From: Bacillota bacterium
GTDB taxonomy: Bacteria > Bacillota > Clostridia > Peptostreptococcales > Anaerovoracaceae
Length of the DNA: 33,381 nucleotides
Reading direction: 5' to 3'
Assembly (NCBI GenBank): GCA_029006195.1
Contig: JAQXGH010000014.1
Span: forward strand, 1 to 33,381
The first letter of the stretch is position 1. The number at the start of each line of letters is the position of its first letter. This document shows positions 15,798-23,253 of the stretch, in pieces. The position numbers were made by a program, and so were the translations under genes. The notes below the pieces were generated by a model. It had not been told where the DNA came from, did not search any database, and saw only the letters and a list, made by a program, of their open reading frames with translations.

Positions 15798-16886
15798 TTA
15801 GAGTTTAAGATCTCCATCCTTGATCCATCCAAGCTTTCTTTCGATATTGCAGAAGACAATACTGAGTATTGCAGGAAGAACGAAGCAGATGAGAATAAGG
15901 CCAAGCCAGTCAAAACCTGTTATAGCAGTTTTAAGGCCTGCATCAATATCAGCGACCCAGCCAGTGTAAACGCCTATCTGGCCGACCAGTCCGCAGGTTC
16001 CCATTCCCGATGAAACGGGAGTTCCGTCCATAGTCATCTTGAAAATACAGGTTGCTATCGGGCCGGTAACGGCTGAAGCCAGTGTCGGAGCGATCCAGAT
16101 CCTAGGGTTTCTGACTATGTTAGGCATCTGCAGCATTGAAGTACCAATACCCTGTGAAATTAAACCGCCAACTCCGTTTTCTCTGAATGACATTGCAGCG
16201 AAGCCTATCATCTGGGCGCAGCATCCAGCAACGGCAGCGCCGCCAGCCAGGCCTGTTAAGCTCAGTGCAGCGCAGATTGCAGCTGACGAGATAGGAAGAG
16301 TCAGAGCCATTCCTACAATTACAGCCACGAGGATTCCCATAAGGAAAGGCTGAAGTTCAGTGGCCATCATAATAAGATTGCCAACGTATGATGCTGCAGT
16401 TCCTATAGGCTTAGCGATAAGCATAGCCATGAAAATGCCTACTAAAATGGTAACGATCGGCGTTACCAGAATATCTATTTTTGTTTCCTTTGATACGGCT
16501 TTGCCGAATTCGGCAGCGATAATTGCAACTACTAGTACTGCCAGTGGACCGCCGGCACCGCCTAAAAGGTTTGTCGCATATCCAACAGGGATGAGCGAGA
16601 ACATAACCAGCGGAGACGCCTTTAGCGCATATCCTATGGCAGCAGCCATAGCCGGGCCTACCATTGCTGAAGCTATAGCTCCGATCGTCATAGGCGTATC
16701 ATTTACTGTGCAAACCGCCATAGCGAAAATTCCTATGTGGAACTGATTGCCGAGCGTGTTAAATATTGTGCCGATCAGAAGGGTGCAGAATAGTCCCTGC
16801 GCCATAGCACCGAGCGCATCTATACCATATCTTTTGGCTGAAATTTCAATGTCCTTTCGCTTAAGAAAAGCTTTCATTTTATCCAT
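15798..16886 (-). CDS. PfoR-like PTS_EIIC_2 membrane permease
   Basis: 362 aa, about ten hydrophobic segments rich in Gly and Ala. It matches from memory the PTS_EIIC_2 (PfoR/COG3641) family of Bacillota: conserved-looking loops CTVNDTPMTIGAIASAMVGP, NLLGGAGGPLAVLVVA, LPISSAAICAALSLTGLAGG and GTCGLVGQIGVYTGW. PfoR was first named as a regulator of perfringolysin, but the protein is a permease-like EIIC homologue. No EIIA or EIIB domain or gene is nearby, so phosphotransfer-coupled transport cannot be assumed. An AGGTG site precedes ATG. The promoter at 16916-16944 contains a palindrome that suggests tight regulation. Confidence 0.8.
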   Translation of the reverse strand: MDKMKAFLKRKDIEISAKRYGIDALGAMAQGLFCTLLIGTIFNTLGNQFHIGIFAMAVCTVNDTPMTIGAIASAMVGPAMAAAIGYALKASPLVMFSLIPVGYATNLLGGAGGPLAVLVVAIIAAEFGKAVSKETKIDILVTPIVTILVGIFMAMLIAKPIGTAASYVGNLIMMATELQPFLMGILVAVIVGMALTLPISSAAICAALSLTGLAGGAAVAGCCAQMIGFAAMSFRENGVGGLISQGIGTSMLQMPNIVRNPRIWIAPTLASAVTGPIATCIFKMTMDGTPVSSGMGTCGLVGQIGVYTGWVADIDAGLKTAITGFDWLGLILICFVLPAILSIVFCNIERKLGWIKDGDLKL

Positions 16887-16915
16887 GGTTTCACCTCATT
16901 TCCATAATTAAAGAC

Positions 16916-16944
16916 ATTATATGCAAAGTCTATAGCCTTTGCAA
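16916..16944 (-). promoter_or_regulatory. Promoter of the PfoR-like gene
   Basis: On the minus strand: TTGCAA (16939-16944), exactly 17 bases, then a perfect TATAAT (16916-16921). The start codon lies 30 bases downstream of the -10, with an AGGTG ribosome site between. Confidence 0.7.
16922..16943. promoter_or_regulatory. 22-bp palindromic operator candidate inside the promoter
   Basis: TGCAAAG (16922-16928) and CTTTGCA (16937-16943) are perfect 7-bp arms around an 8-base centre. The palindrome fills the spacer between the -10 and -35 boxes and overlaps the -35, the position of a classical repressor or MerR-like site. No regulator gene is adjacent. Confidence 0.6.
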
Positions 16945-17026
16945 ATCATACTGTTTTTTCATAGCAAAAAAATGGTAAGTGTGATAGAGTTTAATAAGTA
17001 CATTGCTTTTAAAATGCGGGAAAGAT

Positions 17027-17818
17027 ATGAAGAAGTTTAATTTAGAAATGACACCAATGATGCTAAAGTATCTGGTGCAGTTCGTGATAAGACTTAGTCT
17101 TTTCGGAGCTGTTATGGTGCTTTACATCACTAATAAGAGTTTGCTGATGAGCTTAATGACTCATTCTTTTAGGTTGGGCTTTATAGATTACGGTGTTACT
17201 ATCCTTCATTTCCTGTGGCTTGTGTTTATGATCATGATGATCAGGCACCTTCAGCCAACCTCGCTGATGTCAATGGCTCTGAGGAAGGGTCAAAAGGAAG
17301 TGTTTAGGAGCAAAGGCGATTTCTCGCAGCTGAGTCTTTTGAAGTTTGTCCAGAGACAGAATTATAGGGCCTGGATCGTGCTGCTTGTATGGCTTTGCTT
17401 CAATACGATTTTCGGAATCCTTTATCTGTTTGATATTATCGATGAAGCGGACCTTCTTATGCTTTCGGTATTCTATTTCTTAAGCGACTATATCTGCATT
17501 ATTTTCTTCTGTCCTTTCCAGACGTTCATAATGAAGAATAGATGCTGCGTTAACTGCAGAATTTATGACTGGGGACATTTCATGATGTTTACGCCTATGC
17601 TTTTCATCAGAAATTTCTTTAGCTGGAGTCTGTTTTTCACGGCGCTTATCGTTCTCATAAGATGGGAGATATTATATGCCAAGTATCCTGAGCGATTCTG
17701 GATCGGTTCCAATCATTCGCTGGAATGTAAGAACTGTAAGGATAAGACTTGTCAGATAAAGAAGGGCATAGCTGAGCAGGTTAAGGCTGTTGTTAGCAAT
17801 GATAAGACAGTAGAATAA
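17027..17818 (+). CDS. Cys-rich polytopic membrane protein of unknown function
   Basis: About 263 aa, not recognised. Hydrophobic segments lie near 18-36, 54-72, 115-136, 144-162 and 186-211. Two cysteine groups stand out on the non-membrane parts: C173-C174-C177 (NRCCVNCRIYDWGH) with C162 close by, and C234, C237, C242 in the C-terminal tail (ECKNCKDKTCQ). The spacing suggests metal or Fe-S binding, or a redox role. ATG 17027 has a weak GGGAAAG site; an upstream in-frame TTG at 17003 has none. It is divergent from the PfoR-like gene and upstream of the aconitase-family gene, which seems to have its own promoter. Function unknown. Confidence 0.75.
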   Translation: MKKFNLEMTPMMLKYLVQFVIRLSLFGAVMVLYITNKSLLMSLMTHSFRLGFIDYGVTILHFLWLVFMIMMIRHLQPTSLMSMALRKGQKEVFRSKGDFSQLSLLKFVQRQNYRAWIVLLVWLCFNTIFGILYLFDIIDEADLLMLSVFYFLSDYICIIFFCPFQTFIMKNRCCVNCRIYDWGHFMMFTPMLFIRNFFSWSLFFTALIVLIRWEILYAKYPERFWIGSNHSLECKNCKDKTCQIKKGIAEQVKAVVSNDKTVE

Positions 17819-17830
17819 TTTATCAATAAA

Positions 17831-17839
17831 TGGTAAAAT
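17831..17839 (+). promoter_or_regulatory. Extended -10 promoter candidate for the aconitase-family gene
   Basis: TGG followed by TAAAAT (17834-17839) is an extended -10 form. No good -35 was seen 17 bases upstream. The start codon is 36 bases downstream, preceded by AAGGGAG. Confidence 0.4.
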
Positions 17840-17875
17840 ATATAGGTATTAATATTAATTACAAGGGAGTATTTT

Positions 17876-20146
17876 ATGGTTAAATTATATGAAAATGGAG
17901 TGTACCTGGTAGACGGTACAATAATCGTAGAAGATAATGGTCAGGCGCAGATGCCTATCAGTAAGGAAGAAGCAACAAAGAATACTATCGCTTATGGTAT
18001 TTTAGAAGCTCATAATACTTCCGGCAATATGGATAATCTGCAGATCAAATTTGACAAGATGACATCACATGATATCACTTTCGTAGGTATCATTCAGACT
18101 GCCAGAGCGTCAGGTCTCGAGAAGTTCCCGATCCCTTACGTTCTCACTAACTGCCACAATTCACTCTGCGCAGTTGGCGGTACAATCAATGAAGATGACC
18201 ACATGTTCGGTTTATCATGTGCTAAGAAATATGGCGGCGTTTACGTTCCACCTCATCAGGCTGTTATCCACCAGTATGCTAGAGAAATGCTGGCTGCAGG
18301 CGGCAAGATGATCCTGGGTTCAGACTCACATACTCGTTATGGTGCTCTGGGTACAATGGCAATGGGCGAAGGCGGTCCGGAACTGGTTAAGCAGCTTCTT
18401 TGCCAAACTTATGACATCAAGAGACCTAAGGTTATCGCTATCTACCTTGATGGCGAAGCTCCTAAGGGTGTTGGTCCTCAGGACGTTGCACTGGCACTCA
18501 TCGGTGCTACATTCAAGAATGGTTATGTTAATAACAGCGTTATGGAATTCGTTGGCCCTGGCGTAAGCAAGCTGAGTGCTGACTTCAGAATCGGCGTTGA
18601 TGTAATGACAACAGAAACTACTTGTCTGTCATCGATCTGGAGAACTGATGCTGAAATCGAAGAATTCTATGCTATCCACGGAAGACTTGGTGACTACAAG
18701 GAATTAAACCCAGGTCCTGTAACATATTATGATGGAATGGTTTATCTGAACCTGAGCGAAATGAAGCCAATGATCGCTATGCCGTTCCACCCAAGCAACA
18801 CTTATACGATCGAAGAAGTTAACGCTAACCTGGAAGACGTTCTCCACGATGTTGAAAAAAGAGCTCTGGTTAGCCTTGATGGAGCTGTTGATTACAGTCT
18901 CCAGGATAAGATCGTTAACGGCAAGTTCTACGTAGAACAGGGTATCATCGCAGGTTGTGCAGGCGGCGGCTACGAAAATATCTGCGCTGCAGCTGATATC
19001 ATTAAGGGTAAGTACATCGGTGCTGATGAATTCACATTCAGCGTATACCCAGCAAGTACACCAATCTATATGGAACTGATCAAGAATGGTGCGGCTCAGA
19101 CACTGCTTCAGTCAGGTGCTATTCTTAAGACAGCATTCTGCGGACCATGCTTTGGCGCTGGTGATACACCTGCTAATAACGCATTCTCGATCCGTCACTC
19201 AACTCGTAACTTCCCTAACAGAGAAGGAAGTAAACTTCAGAACGGACAGATCTCATCAGTAGCTCTGATGGATGCCAGATCAATAGCTGCTACTGCAGCT
19301 AACAAGGGCTTCCTGACTCCTGCTACAGATTACGATACTGAATACAGCGGTAAGAAGTATACATTTGATTCAAAGATCTACGAAAACAGAGTATTCGACA
19401 GCAAGGGTGTAGCTAACCCAGATGTTGAAATCAAGATGGGACCAAACATCAAGGATTGGCCGGCAATGTCACCACTGCCACAGAACCTGATCCTCAAGGT
19501 TGTTTCAGAAATTCATGACCCTGTAACAACTACAGATGAACTTATTCCATCAGGTGAAACTTCATCATATAGATCAAATCCTTTAGGACTGGCTGAATTT
19601 GCTCTTTCAAGAAAGGATCCAGCATACGTTGGCAGAGCTAAGGAAGTTCAGAAGGCACAGAAGGCTATCGAAGCTGACACTTGCCCAGTAGAAGCATTCC
19701 CAGAACTTAAGCCGGTTATGGAAACTATCTGCAGTAAGTTCGAAGGCGTAGGCAAAGGCAACGTAGGCGTTGGCTCAACGATTTTCGCAGTTAAGCCTGG
19801 CGACGGTTCAGCTCGTGAACAGGCAGCATCATGCCAGAAGGTTCTCGGCGGCTGGGCAAACATCGCTAACGAATACGCAACTAAGAGATATCGTTCAAAC
19901 CTCATCAACTGGGGTATGCTCCCATTCCTGACTGATGAAGATCACGAAGCACTTTCATTCAAGAATGGCGATTACATCTTCGTACCAGATGTTAGAGATG
20001 CAGTAGCGAATAAGGATGCTGTTATCAAGGCATATGTAGTTGATGGAGCTGATATGAGAGAAGTTGAATTTAGACTTGGCGAAATGACTGATGATGAAAG
20101 GGAAATCATTCTGAAGGGATGTCTCATCAATTATAATCGCAGATAA
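17876..20146 (+). CDS. Aconitase-family [4Fe-4S] hydratase (YbhJ-like)
   Basis: 756 aa, the length of E. coli YbhJ, an aconitase-family hydratase of uncertain substrate. The three cluster cysteines are present: C361 in [11 protein letters not shown]422 and C425 in [30 protein letters not shown] corresponds to the substrate-binding loop of aconitase, and [19 protein letters not shown] begins the C-terminal swivel domain, which ends with a sequence like [12 protein letters not shown]. The loop around the first cysteine (GCAGGG in place of the GSCTN of true aconitases) suggests a substrate other than citrate. It is monocistronic, with its own promoter and a strong terminator. The codons favour AAG, GGC and GCT, as in highly expressed genes here. 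Confidence 0.88.
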   Translation: MVKLYENGVYLVDGTIIVEDNGQAQMPISKEEATKNTIAYGILEAHNTSGNMDNLQIKFDKMTSHDITFVGIIQTARASGLEKFPIPYVLTNCHNSLCAVGGTINEDDHMFGLSCAKKYGGVYVPPHQAVIHQYAREMLAAGGKMILGSDSHTRYGALGTMAMGEGGPELVKQLLCQTYDIKRPKVIAIYLDGEAPKGVGPQDVALALIGATFKNGYVNNSVMEFVGPGVSKLSADFRIGVDVMTTETTCLSSIWRTDAEIEEFYAIHGRLGDYKELNPGPVTYYDGMVYLNLSEMKPMIAMPFHPSNTYTIEEVNANLEDVLHDVEKRALVSLDGAVDYSLQDKIVNGKFYVEQGIIAGCAGGGYENICAAADIIKGKYIGADEFTFSVYPASTPIYMELIKNGAAQTLLQSGAILKTAFCGPCFGAGDTPANNAFSIRHSTRNFPNREGSKLQNGQISSVALMDARSIAATAANKGFLTPATDYDTEYSGKKYTFDSKIYENRVFDSKGVANPDVEIKMGPNIKDWPAMSPLPQNLILKVVSEIHDPVTTTDELIPSGETSSYRSNPLGLAEFALSRKDPAYVGRAKEVQKAQKAIEADTCPVEAFPELKPVMETICSKFEGVGKGNVGVGSTIFAVKPGDGSAREQAASCQKVLGGWANIANEYATKRYRSNLINWGMLPFLTDEDHEALSFKNGDYIFVPDVRDAVANKDAVIKAYVVDGADMREVEFRLGEMTDDEREIILKGCLINYNRR

Positions 20147-20163
20147 AAATATTTAATAATTAT

Positions 20164-20198
20164 AGCCGCTACCTCGTAAAATGAGGTGGCGGCTTTTT
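20164..20198 (+). terminator. Intrinsic terminator after the aconitase-family gene
   Basis: 12-bp stem with one G-U pair, AGCCGCTACCTC (20164-20175) with GAGGTGGCGGCT (20183-20194), 7-base loop, five T. It lies between convergent genes. Confidence 0.9.
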
Positions 20199-20244
20199 AT
20201 GTGGAGTGCTATTTCTAATTTGAGTTAGCCGGCAGGCTGCCTCC

Positions 20245-21414
20245 TTATTTGAAGATCGCTCCAGAAATTACGATTTTCATTACTTCTGAAGTGCCTTCAT
20301 AGATTTCTGTGATTTTCTGATCTCTATACATTCTTTCAACAGGGAAGTCCTTAATGTAACCGTATCCGCCGTGGAACTGAACTGCCTTGTCTACTACATA
20401 TGAAGCACATTCTGAGCAAACCAGCTTAGCCATTGCTGCAGTTTCAGTTACCTGAGCCTTAGCTTCTGGGTCACCAGCCTGAGCCTTGTTTCTAACGTCG
20501 CATGCTCTGTAGAGAGTGAAACGTGCGCTTTCGATTCTAGCCTTCATGTTGGCCATTTCGAATGCCAGCGCCTGGAACTTGTGGAGTGGTCTGCCGAACT
20601 GTTCTCTCTGCTTCATATACTTAACTGTTTCATCGAATGCTCCCTGAGCGATACCCAGAGCCTGGCCTGCGATACCGAGTCTGCCTACATCAAGAGTTGA
20701 CATTGCAGTTTTGAAGCCTTTGCCTTCTTCGCCGAGCATATTAGCAGCTGGGATTCTGCAGTCATCAAAGAAGAGTTCTCTAGCAACTGAAGCTCTGATG
20801 CCCATCTTGTCTTCGATGTGGCCGAAGTCGAAGCCTGGAGTGCCTTTTTCAACTATGAATGAAGTGATACCCTTGTTGCCCTTAGTCTTGTCGGTCATTG
20901 CCATAATTACGTATACATCAGCGATGCCGCCGCCTGAGATGAATTTCTTTGATCCGTTAAGGATGTATTCGTCAGTTTCAGGGTCGTACTTAGCTGTTGT
21001 CTGCTGCATTGCTGCATCAGTTCCTGCGTTTGGTTCTGTTAATCCGAAAGCTCCGATCTTCTTACCTGAGAGCAGGTCAGGGAGATACTTTCTCTTCTGT
21101 TCTTCTGTTCCGTAAGTGAAGATAGGCCAGCAGCAGAGTGCATTGTGAGTCTGAACGATAACGCCGTGTGATGCGTCAACCTTTGACAGTTCCTCAACTA
21201 CCATGATGTATGTCATGTAGTCCATACCCTGGCCGCCGTATTCCTTAGGATAAGGCATACCCATCATGCCCATTTCCGCAAGCTTAGCTACTGTTTCATA
21301 TGGCCATTCGCCATCTCTGTCAAGCTGTGCGCTAATTGGTTTGATTTCCTTCTCAGCAAATTCGCGGATCATTTTCTTTATTGCCAACTGTTCTTTTGAA
21401 TATGAAAATTCCAT
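20245..21414 (-). CDS. Acyl-CoA dehydrogenase, short-chain (butyryl-CoA type)
   Basis: 389 aa FAD enzyme that interconverts a short-chain acyl-CoA and its 2-enoyl-CoA with electron-transferring flavoprotein. Flavin-binding motifs are FGLTEPNAGTDA and FISGGGIADVYVIMAMTD. The C-terminal VQFHGGYGYIKDFPVERMYRD and ITEIYEGTSEVMKIVISGAI carry the catalytic base E373, in the position of Glu376 of medium-chain and Glu368 of short-chain enzymes. In Clostridia this family includes Bcd, which makes butyryl-CoA. No etfAB, crotonase or thiolase gene is near, so the gene stands alone and its physiological acyl chain is not certain. AAAGGAG precedes ATG. Confidence 0.93.
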   Translation of the reverse strand: MEFSYSKEQLAIKKMIREFAEKEIKPISAQLDRDGEWPYETVAKLAEMGMMGMPYPKEYGGQGMDYMTYIMVVEELSKVDASHGVIVQTHNALCCWPIFTYGTEEQKRKYLPDLLSGKKIGAFGLTEPNAGTDAAMQQTTAKYDPETDEYILNGSKKFISGGGIADVYVIMAMTDKTKGNKGITSFIVEKGTPGFDFGHIEDKMGIRASVARELFFDDCRIPAANMLGEEGKGFKTAMSTLDVGRLGIAGQALGIAQGAFDETVKYMKQREQFGRPLHKFQALAFEMANMKARIESARFTLYRACDVRNKAQAGDPEAKAQVTETAAMAKLVCSECASYVVDKAVQFHGGYGYIKDFPVERMYRDQKITEIYEGTSEVMKIVISGAIFK

Positions 21415-21464
21415 AATATGCTCCTTTCGTTATCAATAACAGTATTATTAGCCTTTATAATTTA

Positions 21465-21470
21465 ATTATA
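21465..21470 (-). promoter_or_regulatory. -10 box candidate for the acyl-CoA dehydrogenase gene
   Basis: A perfect TATAAT on the minus strand, 50 bases before the start codon. The -35 region is poor, so this is tentative. Confidence 0.4.
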
Positions 21471-21549
21471 CTCTTAAATTTTATCGATTCCAGTAACAAA
21501 GGTTAACAAATTATGAAACAGTGCATAATTCTGAAATGGTTCAAAGGTA

Positions 21550-21578
21550 TTGCGATTGAAGGTGATTTCTGTTATGAT
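21550..21578 (+). promoter_or_regulatory. Promoter of the small membrane protein gene
   Basis: TTGCGA (21550-21555), 17 bases, TATGAT (21573-21578), with a TG one base before the -10 (extended form). The gene start is 47 bases downstream. Confidence 0.65.
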
Positions 21579-21625
21579 AGCAGTTGTAATTAAAGAATGA
21601 TTATATACTTGAAAGGTTTTGAGAT

Positions 21626-21826
21626 ATGTTAATTTTAGGTGGCTCTTTATTATTTGGAATTATAGTTTTATTCATTCTCCTGAGAGAGATGAAGAAGTTT
21701 AAGTACCAGATCAAGGGTACTGCAGGTGAGAAAGTCAGAGCGATTCTGAAGGTTATCCTTCTTATAGAAGACGTAATCTTTATTCTGCTGTTTGCAGCTG
21801 TAATCGTTAAGACACTTGTACTGTAA
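21626..21826 (+). CDS. Small two-helix membrane protein
   Basis: 66 aa, unrecognised. One helix at about 2-18 (rich in Leu, Ile and Gly) and one at about 42-65, joined by a basic, polar loop (REMKKFKYQIKGTAGEKVRA). A GAAAGG lies about 10 bases before the ATG. It is framed by its own good promoter and a good terminator, which supports a real monocistronic gene rather than a chance frame. Function unknown; the size and topology fit small membrane regulators or holin-like proteins, but nothing specific supports either. Confidence 0.65.
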   Translation: MLILGGSLLFGIIVLFILLREMKKFKYQIKGTAGEKVRAILKVILLIEDVIFILLFAAVIVKTLVL

Positions 21827-21840
21827 ATAATAAAAATAAG

Positions 21841-21868
21841 CCCTGCATATTATATGCAGGGTATTTTT
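21841..21868. terminator. Terminator between convergent genes
   Basis: CCCTGCAT (21841-21848) pairs with ATGCAGGG (21854-21861), 5-base loop, followed by a T-rich run. The upstream A-rich bases give a T-run on the minus strand too, so it can serve the metallophosphoesterase gene. Confidence 0.85.
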
Positions 21869-21872
21869 GTTT

Positions 21873-22532
21873 TTAAAATCTATCGCAATAATTTAGAAGG
21901 CTTTTGAGAAGTCCGTCACTATCCGATGATTTGGCTTTCTCGTTTGAACTGGCTCCACCGTGGCCGCCGTGGCCTTCGACACCGCTTCCGCCAGCAGATG
22001 CTCCCATAACTGTGTTGTAGTATACTATGGATGCATCAAGTCTATCTTCGGATGTTCTAACTATGGCATATGATCCACCGCTTCCGTCACGAGGCTGTGT
22101 TAGGCTTCCTGGGTTTAAGAATCTAACGTCATCTTCAATGACATTTAAGCCGCAGTGAGTATGGCCGAATATTGCCATGCAGCAGTCGTTTTCGAGAGCC
22201 AGGTAGCCTAAAGACGAAAGGTCGTAACTTACGTGCTGCTTATGTCCGTGTGTTAGAAGAATTCTGCCGTATTCTGTTTCGATGATGCCGTAATCTCCGT
22301 AGCTCGCGTAGTAGTATCCGTCACCGGCTTCTCCCTCGCAGACACATCCTCTGCCACTGTCACAATTTCCTGCTACTGAAATAACAGGAACGCCTAGAGT
22401 TTCCCTAATTCTCATAGCGTCGGCATAGTGGTCGCCAGCGTGCGCGATGAGGTCGATATTTTTAAGTTTAGGCCATATATCAAAAACACGGCCTATCTTC
22501 TGATGTGTATCACTTATTACTAAAATTTTCAT
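21873..22532 (-). CDS. YfcE/MJ0936-type metallophosphoesterase
   Basis: 219 aa phosphodiesterase of the calcineurin-like fold. Metal ligands are visible in order: DTH (D8, H10), AGD (D34), GNCD (N56), THGH (H95, H97) and GHTH (H124, H126), followed by FLNPGSLTQPRDG, which is typical of this family. A strong GGAGGAG site selects the ATG at 22532; the longer frame to 22610 runs into the TetR gene and lacks family similarity. It follows the TetR gene by 4 bases, so they share a transcript. Oddities: a Gly/Tyr-rich insert near 66-82 and a low-complexity Gly/His/Ser linker (177-208) before a short hydrophobic end. In vivo substrate unknown. Confidence 0.88.
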   Translation of the reverse strand: MKILVISDTHQKIGRVFDIWPKLKNIDLIAHAGDHYADAMRIRETLGVPVISVAGNCDSGRGCVCEGEAGDGYYYASYGDYGIIETEYGRILLTHGHKQHVSYDLSSLGYLALENDCCMAIFGHTHCGLNVIEDDVRFLNPGSLTQPRDGSGGSYAIVRTSEDRLDASIVYYNTVMGASAGGSGVEGHGGHGGASSNEKAKSSDSDGLLKSLLNYCDRF

Positions 22533-22536
22533 GAGT

Positions 22537-23106
22537 TTACTCCTCCAGCATTTTAATACCTTCAAAAATAATTCTTTCAATAATCGTAGCCAGAGATTCT
22601 GCAGATTCATCGATCATTCCCTGAAGCCATTCGATGATAAGATCCACCGTACCGGCGAATATAAATGAATAGTAGTACTCGGTGTAATTGGTTGATTTTC
22701 TGTTTTGCGCTTTGGGAGAACTGGAAAATATGATTCTCTTAGCTGTATTTTTTAGCTTAAAGGTAAAAGTATTGTCTTTATTTTGTATTATCAGGATTTT
22801 TAGTATTTCCCTGTTGCTTTGAACGAAACTGATAATATCCCTAATAAAAATCTCAAAAGAATATTCAGAGGACAGATTATCGGTTTTGATAGATTCTTCG
22901 AATTCCATCAGAATGTCATCTTCTATTTCGTCCTGAAGGGCATCCAGATCAGAATAGTGAAGATAGAATGTGCCTCGTCCTATATCAGCTTTTTCTACGA
23001 GTTTGGTAACTGAAATGCTCTGCAGGCTGTGAGTCTCGAGCATTAGTGATGTGAAGGCATCTTTGATGGATTTTTTTGTCTTTGTTACTCTCCTATCCTG
23101 TTTCAT
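22537..23106 (-). CDS. TetR-family transcriptional regulator
   Basis: 189 aa. The N-terminal TetR helix-turn-helix is clear (about 8-55: VTKLVEKADIGRGTFYLHYS). The C-terminal helical domain resembles the TetR_C group often found beside yhgE/pip genes. GGAGG precedes ATG. It is divergent from the YhgE/Pip gene. Two copies of a common 16-17 bp site lie in the 147-bp gap, one just before this gene and one over the yhgE promoter, so it most likely represses both itself and yhgE. The ligand is unknown. Confidence 0.9.
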   Translation of the reverse strand: MKQDRRVTKTKKSIKDAFTSLMLETHSLQSISVTKLVEKADIGRGTFYLHYSDLDALQDEIEDDILMEFEESIKTDNLSSEYSFEIFIRDIISFVQSNREILKILIIQNKDNTFTFKLKNTAKRIIFSSSPKAQNRKSTNYTEYYYSFIFAGTVDLIIEWLQGMIDESAESLATIIERIIFEGIKMLEE

Positions 23107-23118
23107 ACTTCCTCCAAA

Positions 23119-23135
23119 TGAACACTTTGTTTATT
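23119..23135. promoter_or_regulatory. TetR operator candidate, site 1
   Basis: TGAACACTTTGTTTATT lies 13 bases before the tetR start. It matches site 2 (minus strand, 23196-23211) at all positions except one extra central base. Confidence 0.6.
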
Positions 23136-23170
23136 GTGTCTAATATTAAACAGATAAAATATATTGAATA

Positions 23171-23198
23171 TTGATTATTATATATTTTAGCCTATAAT
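23171..23198 (+). promoter_or_regulatory. Promoter of yhgE/pip
   Basis: TTGATT (23171-23176), 16-base spacer and a perfect TATAAT (23193-23198). Operator site 2 begins within the -10 and covers the expected start of transcription. Confidence 0.65.
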
Positions 23199-23211
23199 AA
23201 ACACGTGTTCA
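23196..23211. promoter_or_regulatory. TetR operator candidate, site 2
   Basis: On the minus strand the site reads TGAACACGTGTTTATT, with the palindromic core ACACGTGT. It overlaps the -10 and start region of the yhgE promoter, so binding there should block transcription. Confidence 0.65.
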
Positions 23212-23253
23212 ATAATTTGCAACTGTATTATTTTAAAAATTGGAGGACCCTTG

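Noticed and set aside
21490-21520. Rex operator before the acyl-CoA dehydrogenase gene
   Set aside because: TTTGTTA occurs twice as a direct repeat on the minus strand, whereas Rex sites are inverted repeats of TTGTGAA/TTGTTAA type.
22533-22610. Longer start for the metallophosphoesterase
   Set aside because: It would overlap the TetR gene, and a strong GGAGGAG site lies just before ATG 22532, where the family begins.
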